Below are positions 6,473-15,441 of a stretch of 20,856 bases of DNA, piece after piece (within the stretch, counting starts at the first letter, position 1; every line of letters begins with the position of its first letter). Source of the stretch: Acidobacteriota bacterium (lineage in GTDB: Bacteria; Acidobacteriota; Terriglobia; Bryobacterales; JACQDG01); assembly GCA_016201185.1 (NCBI GenBank), contig JACQDG010000200.1, forward strand, positions 1 to 20,856, written 5' to 3'. Position numbers and translations under genes: made by a program. The notes beneath the pieces are model-generated. The model was not told where the DNA came from. It was given only the letters and a program-made list of their open reading frames with translations, and ran no database searches.

Positions 6473-6869
6473 GCCGCGGGGCTCGCGAGAACGGGGAGGG
6501 ACTTATGAGGCTCCTCTAAGGCGCATCACGAGGAATCTGGCTCTCGCTTTGCTCGCGGGTTTGGGCGGCGCGTCTTCTATTACGTCCAGCCGGCCCGTGG
6601 CTCCACTGAAGAGCCCCTACACGGCAGACCAGCCGCTCGCAGAGCCCCCCGAGCGGTGCATGGAACGTGATGGGTTGCTCTGGGGATGCGGCTAGCGCTC
6701 AAAAGACACTGGGCGGTCTTATGTTCACTCGTGGACGGCAATTTCCCAGAACCGGACACGTGGGAATATACATCCGCGCCACCCCGTATCTTTAAGCCCC
6801 ACCGCCTCTTAGCTTCAGCAGCACGCAGAGCTGGCCACACAGTTGCAGCGGAAGCGAGGGAGCCAAAAC
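6473..6869. other. Intergenic region with a possible secreted-gene remnant; no intact gene
   Basis: These 397 bp hold no recognisable intact gene. A strong ribosome site (GGGGAGGG) precedes an ATG at 6505 that opens a frame of only four codons (MRLL then TAA). In another frame, about 6520-6590, the peptide RRITRNLALALLAGLGGASS looks like a signal peptide, and that frame stays open to 6695 with no family I recognise. This may be the frameshifted 5' end of a lost secreted protein. No clear promoter or terminator was found. Confidence 0.4.
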
Positions 6870-9320
6870 ATGCGCGCATTCATTCAGGATTTCCGGTATG
6901 GGATTCGGACGCTGTTGAGAAGCCCCGGATTCACCGCGTTGGTTGTGGTGTCGCTGGCCCTGGGGATCGGCGCCAACACCTCCATCTTCAGCATGGTGAA
7001 GGCGGTAGTCCTGCGCCCACTACCGGGAGTGCAGGACGCGCAGAAGCTGGTAATGCTGATGGGCCTCGGCAAAACGGGCCGCTTCTTTACTTTTTCCTAT
7101 CCGAATTACAAGGACTTTCGCGATCGCAACGAGGCCTTTTCCGCGCTGATCGCCACCTCGACGACGCCATTGAGCCTCAGTGGCGAAAGCGGGCCTTCCT
7201 CCCGGCCCGAGCGGGTCTGGGGCGAACTCGTTACGGGGAATTATTTTTCCGTGCTGGGCGTGAACGCGGTTCGTGGCCGCACCATCACGCCGGAGGATGA
7301 CGGAACTCCAGGGGCTCACCCGGTGGCCGTGGTCAGCTACGGGCTTTGGCAACGCCGCTTCGGCTCCGATCCGAACCTCGTTGGCAAGACGATCCGGTTG
7401 AACGGCCACCCTTTTACCGCAATCGGAGTCGCTTCCCCCGGCTTTGGCGGCTCAACCGTCGGCCTTACGATGGACGTTTTCGTCCCCATGATGACGCAGG
7501 CTCAGGTCATTCCCCTGGGGGATTGGCTCAACCAGCGCGACACAGGGTGGCTGATTGTCCTGGGGCGCCTTAAGCCCGGGGTCTCTCTCGGGCAGGCGCA
7601 GGCGGAGGCGAAAACCATCGCCCGGCAGCTCGAGCAGGAACATCCGCAAACCGGACTGGAACGCGGGTACGATATGGCGGCCTTCCCGCTGAGCCAGGCC
7701 CCCTTCGGAGCCCGGAAAGAACTTTCGCCGGTGCTCGCGCTTCTCATGGCCGTAGTTGGGCTGGTGTTGCTGATCGCCTGTGCCAATGTGACTAACCTCC
7801 TGCTGGCCAGAGGCGCGGGGCGCCGACGCGAAATCGCCATCCGCCTGGCGCTCGGCGCGGGCCGCTGGCGCGTGGCGCGGCAACTCTTGACCGAGAGCCT
7901 GCTGCTCGCCTTGCTGGCGGGTGTGGCGGGCGTCCTGTTGGCCCTGTGGGCTACCGACTTGCTAAGCACCTTCCGCCCCCCAAGCCCCCTTCCGATCGCG
8001 ATCGACACGAGCCTGGACGGTCGCGTCCTTGCCTTCACAACGCTGATATCGCTGGCCACGGGTCTGCTGTTCGGGCTGGCGCCGGCGCTGCGGACTTCGC
8101 GGCCGGACCTGGTCACCGCGCTGAAGGATGAGGCGAGCGCCGGTGGATACCGAAAATCGCGCCTGCGGAGCCTGCTGGTGATCGGCCAGCTTTCTCTGTC
8201 GCTGGTCTCGCTGATTGCTGCGGGACTGTTGCTCCGCGGCCTGAATAAGGCCCGACAGGTAAACGCTGGTTTTGACCCCAGCAATGTTCTGCTTACTTCT
8301 CTGGATCTACACCCGTTGAGGTATTCCGAGTCGCAAGGTCGCGTCTTCTACCGGCAAATGCTGGAGCGGCTCTCGTCCTTGCCGGGAGTGCGCTCGGCTA
8401 GCCTCGCAAGCCTGGTGCCGCTGGGCATCGGACAGCGGCGGTGCGACGGTGTCGAGATCCCGGGCTATACACCCCGGCGGGACGAGGATATGTGCATCGA
8501 CTTGAATGTCGTCGGCCCCAGCTACCTCCAGACTATGGGCATCCCTCTGGTGAGGGGTCGGGAGTTCAATCTTGAGGATACCGAGGACCACCGGGCCGTG
8601 GCCGTCATCAATGAGGCCATTGGGCGCCGCTTCTGGCCGGGCCAGGATCCTATCGGCAAGACATTTGTGACAGCGGGCCGGTCGCGGGTCGTCATCGGCG
8701 TGGCCCGGGACAGCAAATACCTCAGCTTGCGGGAAAACGCTCTTCCCTACATATACCTCCCGCTGCTCCAGCAGTACGAACCGATGATGACCCTGCATGT
8801 GAAGACGGCCGGCGATCCGATGAGCCTGCTGGTTGCGGTGCGGGGGGAGATCCAGTCCATGAACCCCGACCTGCCTCTTTTTGAAATCCGAACGCTGGCC
8901 GAACACATGGGCGGTTCGGTGTTCGGGGAAAGGATGGCCTCCACGATGCTCGGGGTTTTCGGCGCGCTGGCGCTGTTGCTGGCTTCGGTGGGACTGTACG
9001 GCGTGATGAGCTATGCCGTCAGCCAGCGCACCCACGAAGTGGGAGTACGGATGGCGCTCGGCGCAGAGCAGGGGGACATCCTGCGGCTCATCCTCCGGCA
9101 GGGGCTGATGCTGGTTCTCATGGGCATCGGGGTGGGAGTTGCGGCGGCCTGGGCTGTGTCGCGATTTCTTTCCGGCTTCCTGTACGGCGTTAGCGCCACC
9201 GACCTGGCTACCTTTGCCGGGGTTTCGACGCTGCTGGCTGCTGTGGCTATGCTCGCATGCTACCTACCCGCCCGCCGGGCGACGAAAGTCGACCCAATGA
9301 CGGCCTTGAGATACGAATGA
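6870..9320 (+). CDS. ABC transporter permease, ADOP (acidobacterial duplicated orphan permease) type, MacB/FtsX family
   Basis: The product is 816 aa from the ATG at 6870 (GAGGGA about 9 nt upstream). The N-terminus MRAFIQDFRYGIRTLLRSPG followed by FTALVVVSLALGIGANTSIF is the signature of ADOP permeases. The layout is TM1 (about 22-42), a MacB-type periplasmic core (about 45-265), an FtsX block with three hydrophobic segments and the 'RRREIAIRLALGAGRWRVAR' coupling motif, a second periplasmic core (about 440-680), and a second FtsX block with 'RTHEVGVRMALGAEQGDILR', ending in ARRATKVDPMTALRYE. No ATPase gene is adjacent, as is usual for these orphan permeases. Substrate is unknown; MacB relatives act in mechanotransmission or export. 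The stop overlaps the start of the degenerate second copy (ATGA). Confidence 0.9.
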   Translation: MRAFIQDFRYGIRTLLRSPGFTALVVVSLALGIGANTSIFSMVKAVVLRPLPGVQDAQKLVMLMGLGKTGRFFTFSYPNYKDFRDRNEAFSALIATSTTPLSLSGESGPSSRPERVWGELVTGNYFSVLGVNAVRGRTITPEDDGTPGAHPVAVVSYGLWQRRFGSDPNLVGKTIRLNGHPFTAIGVASPGFGGSTVGLTMDVFVPMMTQAQVIPLGDWLNQRDTGWLIVLGRLKPGVSLGQAQAEAKTIARQLEQEHPQTGLERGYDMAAFPLSQAPFGARKELSPVLALLMAVVGLVLLIACANVTNLLLARGAGRRREIAIRLALGAGRWRVARQLLTESLLLALLAGVAGVLLALWATDLLSTFRPPSPLPIAIDTSLDGRVLAFTTLISLATGLLFGLAPALRTSRPDLVTALKDEASAGGYRKSRLRSLLVIGQLSLSLVSLIAAGLLLRGLNKARQVNAGFDPSNVLLTSLDLHPLRYSESQGRVFYRQMLERLSSLPGVRSASLASLVPLGIGQRRCDGVEIPGYTPRRDEDMCIDLNVVGPSYLQTMGIPLVRGREFNLEDTEDHRAVAVINEAIGRRFWPGQDPIGKTFVTAGRSRVVIGVARDSKYLSLRENALPYIYLPLLQQYEPMMTLHVKTAGDPMSLLVAVRGEIQSMNPDLPLFEIRTLAEHMGGSVFGERMASTMLGVFGALALLLASVGLYGVMSYAVSQRTHEVGVRMALGAEQGDILRLILRQGLMLVLMGIGVGVAAAWAVSRFLSGFLYGVSATDLATFAGVSTLLAAVAMLACYLPARRATKVDPMTALRYE

Positions 9321-9846
9321 CAAATCTGCTGCACGATCTCCGTTACGGCCTCCGAGTGCTTGCCCGAAGCCCCGGATTCACCGTTGTGTTGCCACGCACG
9401 CCTCTCTCGGCGGTTTACCGTCTAACGATAACACACGTGGGCGGCGCTCCGCGGGCCTACCTTTGCGGGTGATCAACAGACGTTCGTGCTCGGCCTGGCG
9501 CACGTGGGATTCAAAGCCCGCTTACGGCGTCATGGCGTACGCCGTCAGCCAGCGCACGCGGGAGATCGGCATCCGCATGGCCCTCGGCGCACAGCGCCGG
9601 GACGTGCTCCGGATGGTGGTGGGGCAGGGGACGCTGCTGGCGCTGCTCGGCGTCGGCGTCGGGCTGGCCGGGGCGTTTGGCCTCACGCGGCTGATGTCCG
9701 GCCTGCTGTTCGGCGTGAGCCCCACTGATGCGCCGATCTTCGCTGCGATTTCCATTCTGCTGGCGCTGGTGGCGGCGGCGGCTTGTTACCTTCCCGCGCG
9801 CCGCGCGGCCAAGGTGGACCCCATAGTCGCGTTGCGCTGGGAATGA
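9317..9846 (+). pseudogene. Second ADOP-type permease, reduced to its two ends by a large internal loss
   Basis: An ATG at 9317 overlaps the preceding stop as ATGA and opens MTNLLHDLRYGLRVLARSPG then FTVV, a typical ADOP N-terminus. Family resemblance ends near 9385, and this frame stops at 9470-9472. From about 9521 another frame resumes exactly in the last FtsX block: YGVMAYAVSQRTREIGIRMA, then ALGAQRRDVLR, closing in AKVDPIVALRWE with a stop at 9844-9846. About 650-700 codons of a normal 800-aa ADOP protein are missing. The intervening 135 bp match nothing I recognise. An ORF from 9463 could still make a 127-aa membrane fragment, but no function is expected. The coupled start suggests the two were a tandem pair. 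Confidence 0.85.
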
Positions 9847-9907
9847 CGTCGCGGTGAGGTTCCGCCTGAACCCGTCAGCTATTAATCCTGCATTCATCTT
9901 TTCCGGA

Positions 9908-9913
9908 TACAAT
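9908..9913 (+). promoter_or_regulatory. Possible -10 element for the beta-propeller gene
   Basis: TACAAT at 9908-9913 matches TATAAT at five of six positions and lies 25 nt before the ATG at 9939. No good -35 hexamer is seen 16-18 nt upstream, so this is weak evidence. The 92-bp gap contains nothing else recognisable. Confidence 0.3.
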
Positions 9914-9938
9914 CGACTTGACGGCTGGTGAGGTTCCT

Positions 9939-10955
9939 ATGAAGAGTCTGCTTGTTTTCGTGAGCATACTGCTCGGCGCCGCGGCGATGGCCGCTCCGCC
10001 CGCCGGCGGCTACCATTTGCTGAAGAGAATCCCGGTGCCCGGTGAAGGGGGATGGGATTATCTCATTGTGGACGAGAGCGCCCGTCGGCTTTACATATCG
10101 CACGCGACGAAAGTCGACGTGATCGACATCGAGTCCGAGGCTGCGGTCGGAACCATTCCCGCACAGGGGGTGCATGGCATCGCCTTCGCAACGGACCTCG
10201 GGCGTGGGTTCGTCAGCAATGGCCAGTCTGCCGCTGTAACCATCTTCGACCTGAAGACGCTCCACGTTGTTGGCGCGGTCGAAACGGGCAAGAACCCGGA
10301 CGCCATCATCTACGATCCTGCGACCAAGCGCGTCTTCGCCTTTAACGGGGCGAGCAGCAACGCCACCGTGATAGAGGCGGCCAATGGCAAGGTAGCCGGC
10401 ACGATCGAGGTTGGCGGCAAGCCGGAGTTTGCAGTGGCGGACGGCGCCGGGCGTGTGTTCGTTAACGTGGAGGATAAGAACGAGGTGCTGAGAATCGACT
10501 CGCGGAAGCTGGCGATTATGGATCGATGGCCGATGGCGGGGTGCGAGGAGCCGTCGGGCCTGACTATGGATCGGGAGAGCAGAAGGCTGTTCTCCGGCTG
10601 CGGAAACCGCGTGATGGCGGTCACCAACGCCGATACCGGGCGAGCGGTTGCCACCGTGCTGATCGGCCAGGGTGTGGATGCCACCTCCTTTGATCCGGGA
10701 ACCAACCTGGTCTTCAACTCGAACGGCGATGGGACGCTTACGGTGGTTCATGAGGACTCCCCGGAAAGCTACCGCGTAGTAGAAAATGTCCAGACCCAGC
10801 GCGGCGCCAGGACCATGGCGCTCGATCCGAAGACGCACAAGGTGTTTCTCTCGGTGGCTCAATTGGGACCACGGCCTGCGCCCACGCCGGAGCAGCCGCG
10901 CCCTCGGCCCAGCATCGTGCCGGGAACCTTTACGATACTGGTCTTAGGTCGGTAA
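9939..10955 (+). CDS. Secreted YVTN/YncE-type beta-propeller protein
   Basis: The product is 338 aa from the ATG at 9939, preceded by GTGAGG; a TTG at 9918 in frame is less likely. Residues 1-19 form a signal peptide ending AAAMAA. The rest is a repeated four-strand pattern seen in YVTN propellers: ARRLYISHATKVDVIDIES, GRGFVSNGQSAAVTIFDLKT, KRVFAFNGASSNATVIEA, GRVFVNVEDKNEVLRIDSR, RRLFSGCGNRVMAVTNADTG and NLVFNSNGDGTLTVVHED. About six to seven blades fit this length. A proline-rich stretch (PRPAPTPEQPRPRP) near the end precedes a final strand. There is no lipobox. Function is unknown; homologues are widespread in Acidobacteria. The response regulator begins 32 bp downstream, but nothing else links the two. 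Confidence 0.8.
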   Translation: MKSLLVFVSILLGAAAMAAPPAGGYHLLKRIPVPGEGGWDYLIVDESARRLYISHATKVDVIDIESEAAVGTIPAQGVHGIAFATDLGRGFVSNGQSAAVTIFDLKTLHVVGAVETGKNPDAIIYDPATKRVFAFNGASSNATVIEAANGKVAGTIEVGGKPEFAVADGAGRVFVNVEDKNEVLRIDSRKLAIMDRWPMAGCEEPSGLTMDRESRRLFSGCGNRVMAVTNADTGRAVATVLIGQGVDATSFDPGTNLVFNSNGDGTLTVVHEDSPESYRVVENVQTQRGARTMALDPKTHKVFLSVAQLGPRPAPTPEQPRPRPSIVPGTFTILVLGR

Positions 10956-10987
10956 GATGGGCGTGGGGACCTGTAACACTCGAGGGT

Positions 10988-11677
10988 ATGAGGTTTCTGC
11001 TCGTCGAAGATGAACCACGCGTGGCGCGCATTATCGCCAAAGGCCTGCGCGAGCAGAGCTATGCTGTGGACATCGCCAAAGATGGAGAAGAAGCCCTGTA
11101 TCTCGCCGGTGTGGAGGAGTACGACCTGGTCGTCCTGGATATTCTGCTGCCCCGCAAGGATGGCTTCGCCGTTTGCCGGGAATTGCGGGGCGCGGGCTTC
11201 CCCCAGCCTATTCTGATGCTGACCGCGCGGGACGCCGTGGAGGATCGCGTGGCGGGTCTTAATTGCGGCGCCGACGATTATCTCGCGAAGCCCTTCGATT
11301 TCCAGGAGCTGCTGGCTCGCATTCGGGCCTTGTTGCGCCGGCCGCAGGAGCTTCGCCAGGAGGTTTTGCAGGTCTCCGACCTGACCCTGGACACCGCCAG
11401 CCACACCGTCACGCGGCGCGGCCGCAGCATTTCCCTGACGGCCAAAGAGTATGCGCTGTTGGAGTTTCTGGTTCTGCGCGCCGGCCGGCTCGTCAATCGC
11501 GAGCAGATCGCGCAGCACGTGTGGGACGAAAATTTCGATCCGCTGTCGAACGTCATCGACGTCTATGTGAGGCGGTTGCGCTCCAAGATCGACGAAGGCT
11601 TCGACCGGGCGCTGATCCACACGCGCCGCGGCGAGGGTTACATGTTCTCGCCCGACCCGGAGGGCTGCGGTGCTTAA
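10988..11677 (+). CDS. OmpR/PhoB-family response regulator of the efflux locus
   Basis: The product is 229 aa. The receiver domain (1-118) has the acidic pair E7/D8, the phosphoacceptor D51 (VVLDILLP), T79 (MLTAR) and K101 (LAKPF), so it looks fully functional. The winged-helix DNA-binding domain (about 125-222) has LTAKEYALLEFLVLRAGRLV and VIDVYVRRLRSKID, as in CusR/CopR-type regulators. The stop overlaps the GTG start of the histidine kinase (11670) by 8 nt, the usual coupling of a two-component pair. With the TolC-adaptor-RND operon immediately downstream on the same strand, control of that pump is the natural inference. The kinase is broken, so signalling may now depend on another kinase or on acetyl phosphate. 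Confidence 0.92.
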   Translation: MRFLLVEDEPRVARIIAKGLREQSYAVDIAKDGEEALYLAGVEEYDLVVLDILLPRKDGFAVCRELRGAGFPQPILMLTARDAVEDRVAGLNCGADDYLAKPFDFQELLARIRALLRRPQELRQEVLQVSDLTLDTASHTVTRRGRSISLTAKEYALLEFLVLRAGRLVNREQIAQHVWDENFDPLSNVIDVYVRRLRSKIDEGFDRALIHTRRGEGYMFSPDPEGCGA

Positions 11678-12833
11678 GAGCCTTCGCCTCCAGTTGACCG
11701 CCTGGTACCTGCTGTTTTTCACCCTGCTGCTCGTAGGCTTTAGCGCTTTCCTTTACACGCTGCTCCGCCGGAACCTTCAGGATCGGCTGGACGCATCGCT
11801 GGCGGGCGCGACCCGCACGGCTGCCCGGCTTTTTGAAAGCGAGCTCGGGGAAAACCATGGCGACGCCCAGGCCGGTGCGGCGGAGGCGCTGGTGGAACTC
11901 CGCTTTCCAAATACGTGGCTGGCGATCTTCGAAGGTGAGCAGTTGCTAGCAGCCAGCCATCCGCAGTTCCGGAAGCTCGGCGGGCTGGCCGGCCTTCTCG
12001 CCGATGCTGGGGCCAGAGGGCAATCCTCTCTTGCCACCGTGCAGGGCTTCGGGGCTAACGGCGCCCGGGTCCTCGTCCTGCCGTTCCAGACGGGCGGACG
12101 GCGCTGCTTCCTGGCGGCGGCCGAGCCGCTCGGGTGGTAGCGATGGCGGAACAGGCCGAGCGAATCACCGCCCAGAATCTGCACAAGCGCCTGGAGATCG
12201 GCAACGCCGGGTTGGAGATCAGTCGGCTGGCGCGCGTGTTTAACGAGCTGCTTTCCCGCCTCGATCGATCTTTCGAGAGGATGCGGCAGTTCACGGCCGA
12301 CGCCTCGCACGAATTGCGGACTCCCCTGGCGGTGATTCGCGGAGAAGCCGATGTCGCCTTGTCGCAGGGCCGGCGGCCGGCGGAGTACCGGGAGACGCTA
12401 GGTATTATTCAGGATGAGGCGGTGTGCCTTTCCCGCATGGTGGAAGACCTGCTGAATCTGGCCCGCCGGGACGCCGGCCACTGCCCGCTGGAGATGGACG
12501 CCGCCGGGCGGAGCGATTTCCGTGGAGCTGGAAATCGAAGGAGCGAACGCCAGAATCGTCGTTGCCGACACGGGCATCGGCATACCGGCCGAGTCCGCCG
12601 AGCGGGTCTTCGAACGCTTCTACCGGGTGGACAAAGCGCGGTCCCGGGCGGAAGGGGGCTTTGGCCTGGGGCTGGCGATTGTGAAGTGGATCGCCGAGGC
12701 TCACCAGGGGTCCGTTCATCTGACCAGCCGTCCCGAGGCAGGAAGCGCGTTCACGGTCCTGTTGCCGCTCGAAGGTTCGCGCGTCACGGTGGGCGCTTCC
12801 GCAGAGGCGACTCCTGTGTTGCGTAACGCATAA
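11670..12833 (+). pseudogene. Sensor histidine kinase broken by two internal deletions
   Basis: Three pieces in three frame steps are visible. Piece 1 (11670-12137) has TM1 (AWYLLFFTLLLVGFSAFLYT) and a periplasmic domain ending RCFLAAAEPLGW. Piece 2 (about 12134-12495) starts in the HAMP region (VVAMAEQAERITAQNLHKRL) and carries the HisKA H-box, FTADASHELRTP, with the His codon at 12308-12310. Piece 3 (about 12500-12833) has the HATPase end: TPPGGAISVELEIEG, DTGIGIP, FGLGLAIVKWIAEAHQGS and the final strand. Missing are roughly 35 residues with TM2 at the first junction, and roughly 60-70 with the ATP-binding N-box at the second. Each junction shifts frame, and piece 3 returns to the frame of piece 1. 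A kinase with no N-box and no TM2 should not work. It lies between its response regulator and the efflux operon. Confidence 0.85.
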
Positions 12834-12931
12834 TCTTTTGGCTCTTGATGCGCCGGGTCCTGCTCCAAGCCCTTTCCGGAGCCTGTGGCCACTGCGTGTG
12901 CGGGAGAGGTGTGGCGCTTACGAGGATAGCG

Positions 12932-14212
12932 ATGATCTCGAACTGGCTTCGGCTGTGCCTGGGAATTTTGGCAGCGGGCGCGGTGCCGGCGCAGCAGACG
13001 GGTCAGGTCTTGACCCTGGCCGACTGCTGGAAGTTGGCAGAGGCTGAGTTTTCCCTGGCCGAGAGGGCGCGGCTGGACGCGCGCTCGGCGGGCGAGCTGG
13101 TGCGGCAGGCGCGCGCAGGTTTCCTGCCCCAGGTGGCGTACGAGAACGCTTTCACCTACAACTCGCCCCTGCTCCATGATCGCTCGACGTTCAGCTTTGT
13201 GGCCTTGAACGCCATTCGAGAATATGTCTCTCAGCCCACTTTGACGGAGGAAGTGGATCTGTCGGGCCGGCTGCGGGCCACCCTGGCCCGGGGCCGCGCC
13301 GAGGCTGGCATAGCGCAGGCCCGCGCCTCCATCACACGTCGCGACCTGCGCTTGGCGGTCCGGGAGGCCTACTATGCCACGCTCGAAGCGCGGCACAACG
13401 TGGAAGCGGCCCAGCGGAACGTGGAAGAGGCGGAGGCCTTCGCCCGCCGCACGCGCTTGATGGCCGAGCAAGGCGAGGCCGCGCGGGCCGACGTGGTAAA
13501 AGCCGAAGTGCAGCTGGCGGCGCGCCGCCGCACCCTGTACGCTGCCCAGACCACGGCTCGCAATGCCGGGCTGCTGCTGAAATCCTTCTGGAGCGCCGAC
13601 CTGGCCGCACCGCCGGAAATTGAAGACAGCTTCCTGCAGGCGCCGACGGAGCAGGATTACCTGGGATGGGAGGCGGCCTGGATCTCCCGGCGCAGCGAAT
13701 TCTCGCTGCTGACTGCGGCTGAGCAAGCGGCGCGGGCGGAGGCCCGGCTGGCCCGCAGCGAGCGGCGGCCGTCGTTCAACATCGTCTATGCCTACGGCAT
13801 CGACTCAGAGCGCGTCCGGATTCGCGATCGCGGCCAGGCCGTGTTTGCCAACTTGCGCATTCCGCTGTTCGACTGGAACCGCTCCCGCAGCCGCGAGCTC
13901 CAGGCAAACCTGGCCCGCCGCCAGGTGGAGATCGACCAGCAGATCGCCCGGCGCGTCTTCACGGGCCAGTTTTACAGCGAGAGAAACAACGTCGAGCTCG
14001 CCGTCAAGCAGATGGCCGAGGGCAAGCGCGAGACGGAGCTGGCGCGGGAAAGCCTGCGGCTGGCCCGGCTCCGCTACGACGCCGGGGAAACCACGGCGCT
14101 GGAAGTGGTGGAGGCACAGAACACCGCGGCGGCGGCCGATGTGGCCTACAACCAGGCCGTGTTCAACTATCACATGTCGCGCGCCCGCCTGGAGGTGGCC
14201 ATCGGCCAATGA
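12932..14212 (+). CDS. TolC-family outer-membrane efflux protein
   Basis: The product is 426 aa from the ATG at 12932 (GAGGA 5-6 nt upstream), which starts a good signal peptide (NWLRLCLGILAAGAVPAQ). An open frame reaches back to 12845, but its residues do not resemble a leader. TolC features include the start LTLADCWKLAEAEFSLAERA, long coiled-coil helices rich in Ala, Arg and Glu (ARAEAGIAQARASITRRDLRLAVREAYYATLEARHN is split here over 280-350 nt of helix), the mid-protein IPLFDWNRSRS turn typical of the second repeat, and the closing helix with YNQAVFNYHMSRARLEVAIG. It would form the trimeric outer-membrane channel for the adaptor and RND pump downstream. Its stop overlaps the adaptor start (ATGA at 14209-14212). 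Confidence 0.88.
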   Translation: MISNWLRLCLGILAAGAVPAQQTGQVLTLADCWKLAEAEFSLAERARLDARSAGELVRQARAGFLPQVAYENAFTYNSPLLHDRSTFSFVALNAIREYVSQPTLTEEVDLSGRLRATLARGRAEAGIAQARASITRRDLRLAVREAYYATLEARHNVEAAQRNVEEAEAFARRTRLMAEQGEAARADVVKAEVQLAARRRTLYAAQTTARNAGLLLKSFWSADLAAPPEIEDSFLQAPTEQDYLGWEAAWISRRSEFSLLTAAEQAARAEARLARSERRPSFNIVYAYGIDSERVRIRDRGQAVFANLRIPLFDWNRSRSRELQANLARRQVEIDQQIARRVFTGQFYSERNNVELAVKQMAEGKRETELARESLRLARLRYDAGETTALEVVEAQNTAAAADVAYNQAVFNYHMSRARLEVAIGQ

Positions 14213-15441
14213 AGAAACTCCATTTCCAATTCTGCTTGCTTCTTACGGCGGTCCTCGCCGGCGGCTGCGGCAGCGGGGAGGGAGAACGCAAGACTCCGCC
14301 GCTGGTGGAAGTGCGGCTGGCGACAGTGACCAACGCGGATCTTGTGGATCGCATCCAGGCGCCAGGAACCCTTTACCCGCTGTCGCAGGCGGCGATCGCC
14401 GCCAAGATTTCTGCTCCCATTCGGGAACTGCGGGTCATCAAGGGTTCAACGGTCAAGAAGGATCAGCTCCTGGCGGTGCTAGAGAACGGGGACCTGGAAG
14501 GGGCGCGCAGCGAGGCGCAAGGGGCGCTGAAAGAGGCCGAATTCAGCCTGGCCCGGCTCTCGGCCGGGGCCCTGCCGGGCGACGCGGAGCGGGCGCAGAC
14601 CCAATTGAACATTGCCGCCTCTGCCCTGGAAACGGCGCAAAAGATCTACGACCGGCGCAAGACGCTGGTCGAGCAGGGTGCCATCCCGGCCCGCGAGCTG
14701 CTGATAAGCCAGAACGAGCTGGCCACGGCGCGCAACAACTACACCCTGGCCCAGACGAATTTGAAGCTGCTGCAATCCCAGACCCGCGAGCGCGACCTGG
14801 AGATCGCCCGCAGCAAAGTAGAGCAGGCCAGGGCTCGGCTGGCCCAGGCGGAAGCTTCACTAGCTTTTACCTTGATTCGCAGCCCGCTGGACGGCGTGGT
14901 GACGGATCAATGGATGTATCCAGGCGATATGGCCAAGCCCGATGCGCCCATTGTGACAGTGATGGATGTGAGCAAGATGATTGTCCGGGCCCAGGTGCCG
15001 GAGGCGCGCGCCTCGGTGCTGGCTCGCGGCCAGGCGGCGGAATTCCTGCCGCAGGATCTGCCCGGGAAGAAGTTCCCGGGAAGGTTACAGGTGATCAGTG
15101 CGGCGGTGGACCGCGCAGCGCGCACGGTGGAGGTCTGGGTGGAGGTTGACAACGCGGAGCGGGCGCTACGGGCCGGCGGCTACGGCATGCTGGCTGTCTT
15201 CACGCGGCGGGTGCCCGGCGCGGTGGTCATCCCCCGCTCGGCGGCCGTCATGGAAGAAGGGGCGGACGAAGGGACAGCCTTCGTGGTCGATGAGAAAAAC
15301 CTCGCCCACCAGCGCAGGATCAAGGTCGGGATCGGGCAGGGCGGCCTCCTCCAGATATTAGAAGGACTCAAGCCGGGGGAGAAGGTTGTTTCCGAGGGCA
15401 ACTATGGGCTGCCCGAAAACGCCGAGGTGAAGCCGAAGTGA
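14209..15441 (+). CDS. RND efflux periplasmic adaptor (membrane fusion) lipoprotein
   Basis: The product is 410 aa. The N-terminus has a lipobox (VLAGGC, Cys20), so it should be lipid-anchored. Domains run in the usual order: the first half of the lipoyl domain (ISAPIRELRVIKGSTVKKDQ), a long alpha-helical hairpin (about 100-215, rich in A/E/R/Q), the second lipoyl half (FTLIRSPLDGVVTDQWMYPG), a beta-barrel (about 260-330) and a membrane-proximal domain ending LKPGEKVVSEGNYGLP. No His/Met-rich metal-binding motif is seen, so a metal substrate is not supported. The start overlaps the TolC stop (ATGA) and its stop overlaps the RND start (GTGA), so the three are translationally coupled. Confidence 0.92.
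   Translation: MKKLHFQFCLLLTAVLAGGCGSGEGERKTPPLVEVRLATVTNADLVDRIQAPGTLYPLSQAAIAAKISAPIRELRVIKGSTVKKDQLLAVLENGDLEGARSEAQGALKEAEFSLARLSAGALPGDAERAQTQLNIAASALETAQKIYDRRKTLVEQGAIPARELLISQNELATARNNYTLAQTNLKLLQSQTRERDLEIARSKVEQARARLAQAEASLAFTLIRSPLDGVVTDQWMYPGDMAKPDAPIVTVMDVSKMIVRAQVPEARASVLARGQAAEFLPQDLPGKKFPGRLQVISAAVDRAARTVEVWVEVDNAERALRAGGYGMLAVFTRRVPGAVVIPRSAAVMEEGADEGTAFVVDEKNLAHQRRIKVGIGQGGLLQILEGLKPGEKVVSEGNYGLPENAEVKPK

Noticed and set aside
12134..12826. A 230-aa stand-alone kinase fragment as a real gene
   Set aside because: Its end after about 12495 is an off-frame translation of the HATPase region. The real domain continues in the frame of 12522-12833.
13788..15149. A 453-codon plus-strand frame spanning the TolC and adaptor genes
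   Set aside because: It is out of frame with both genuine genes, with Arg/Pro/Ala-rich random-looking sequence.
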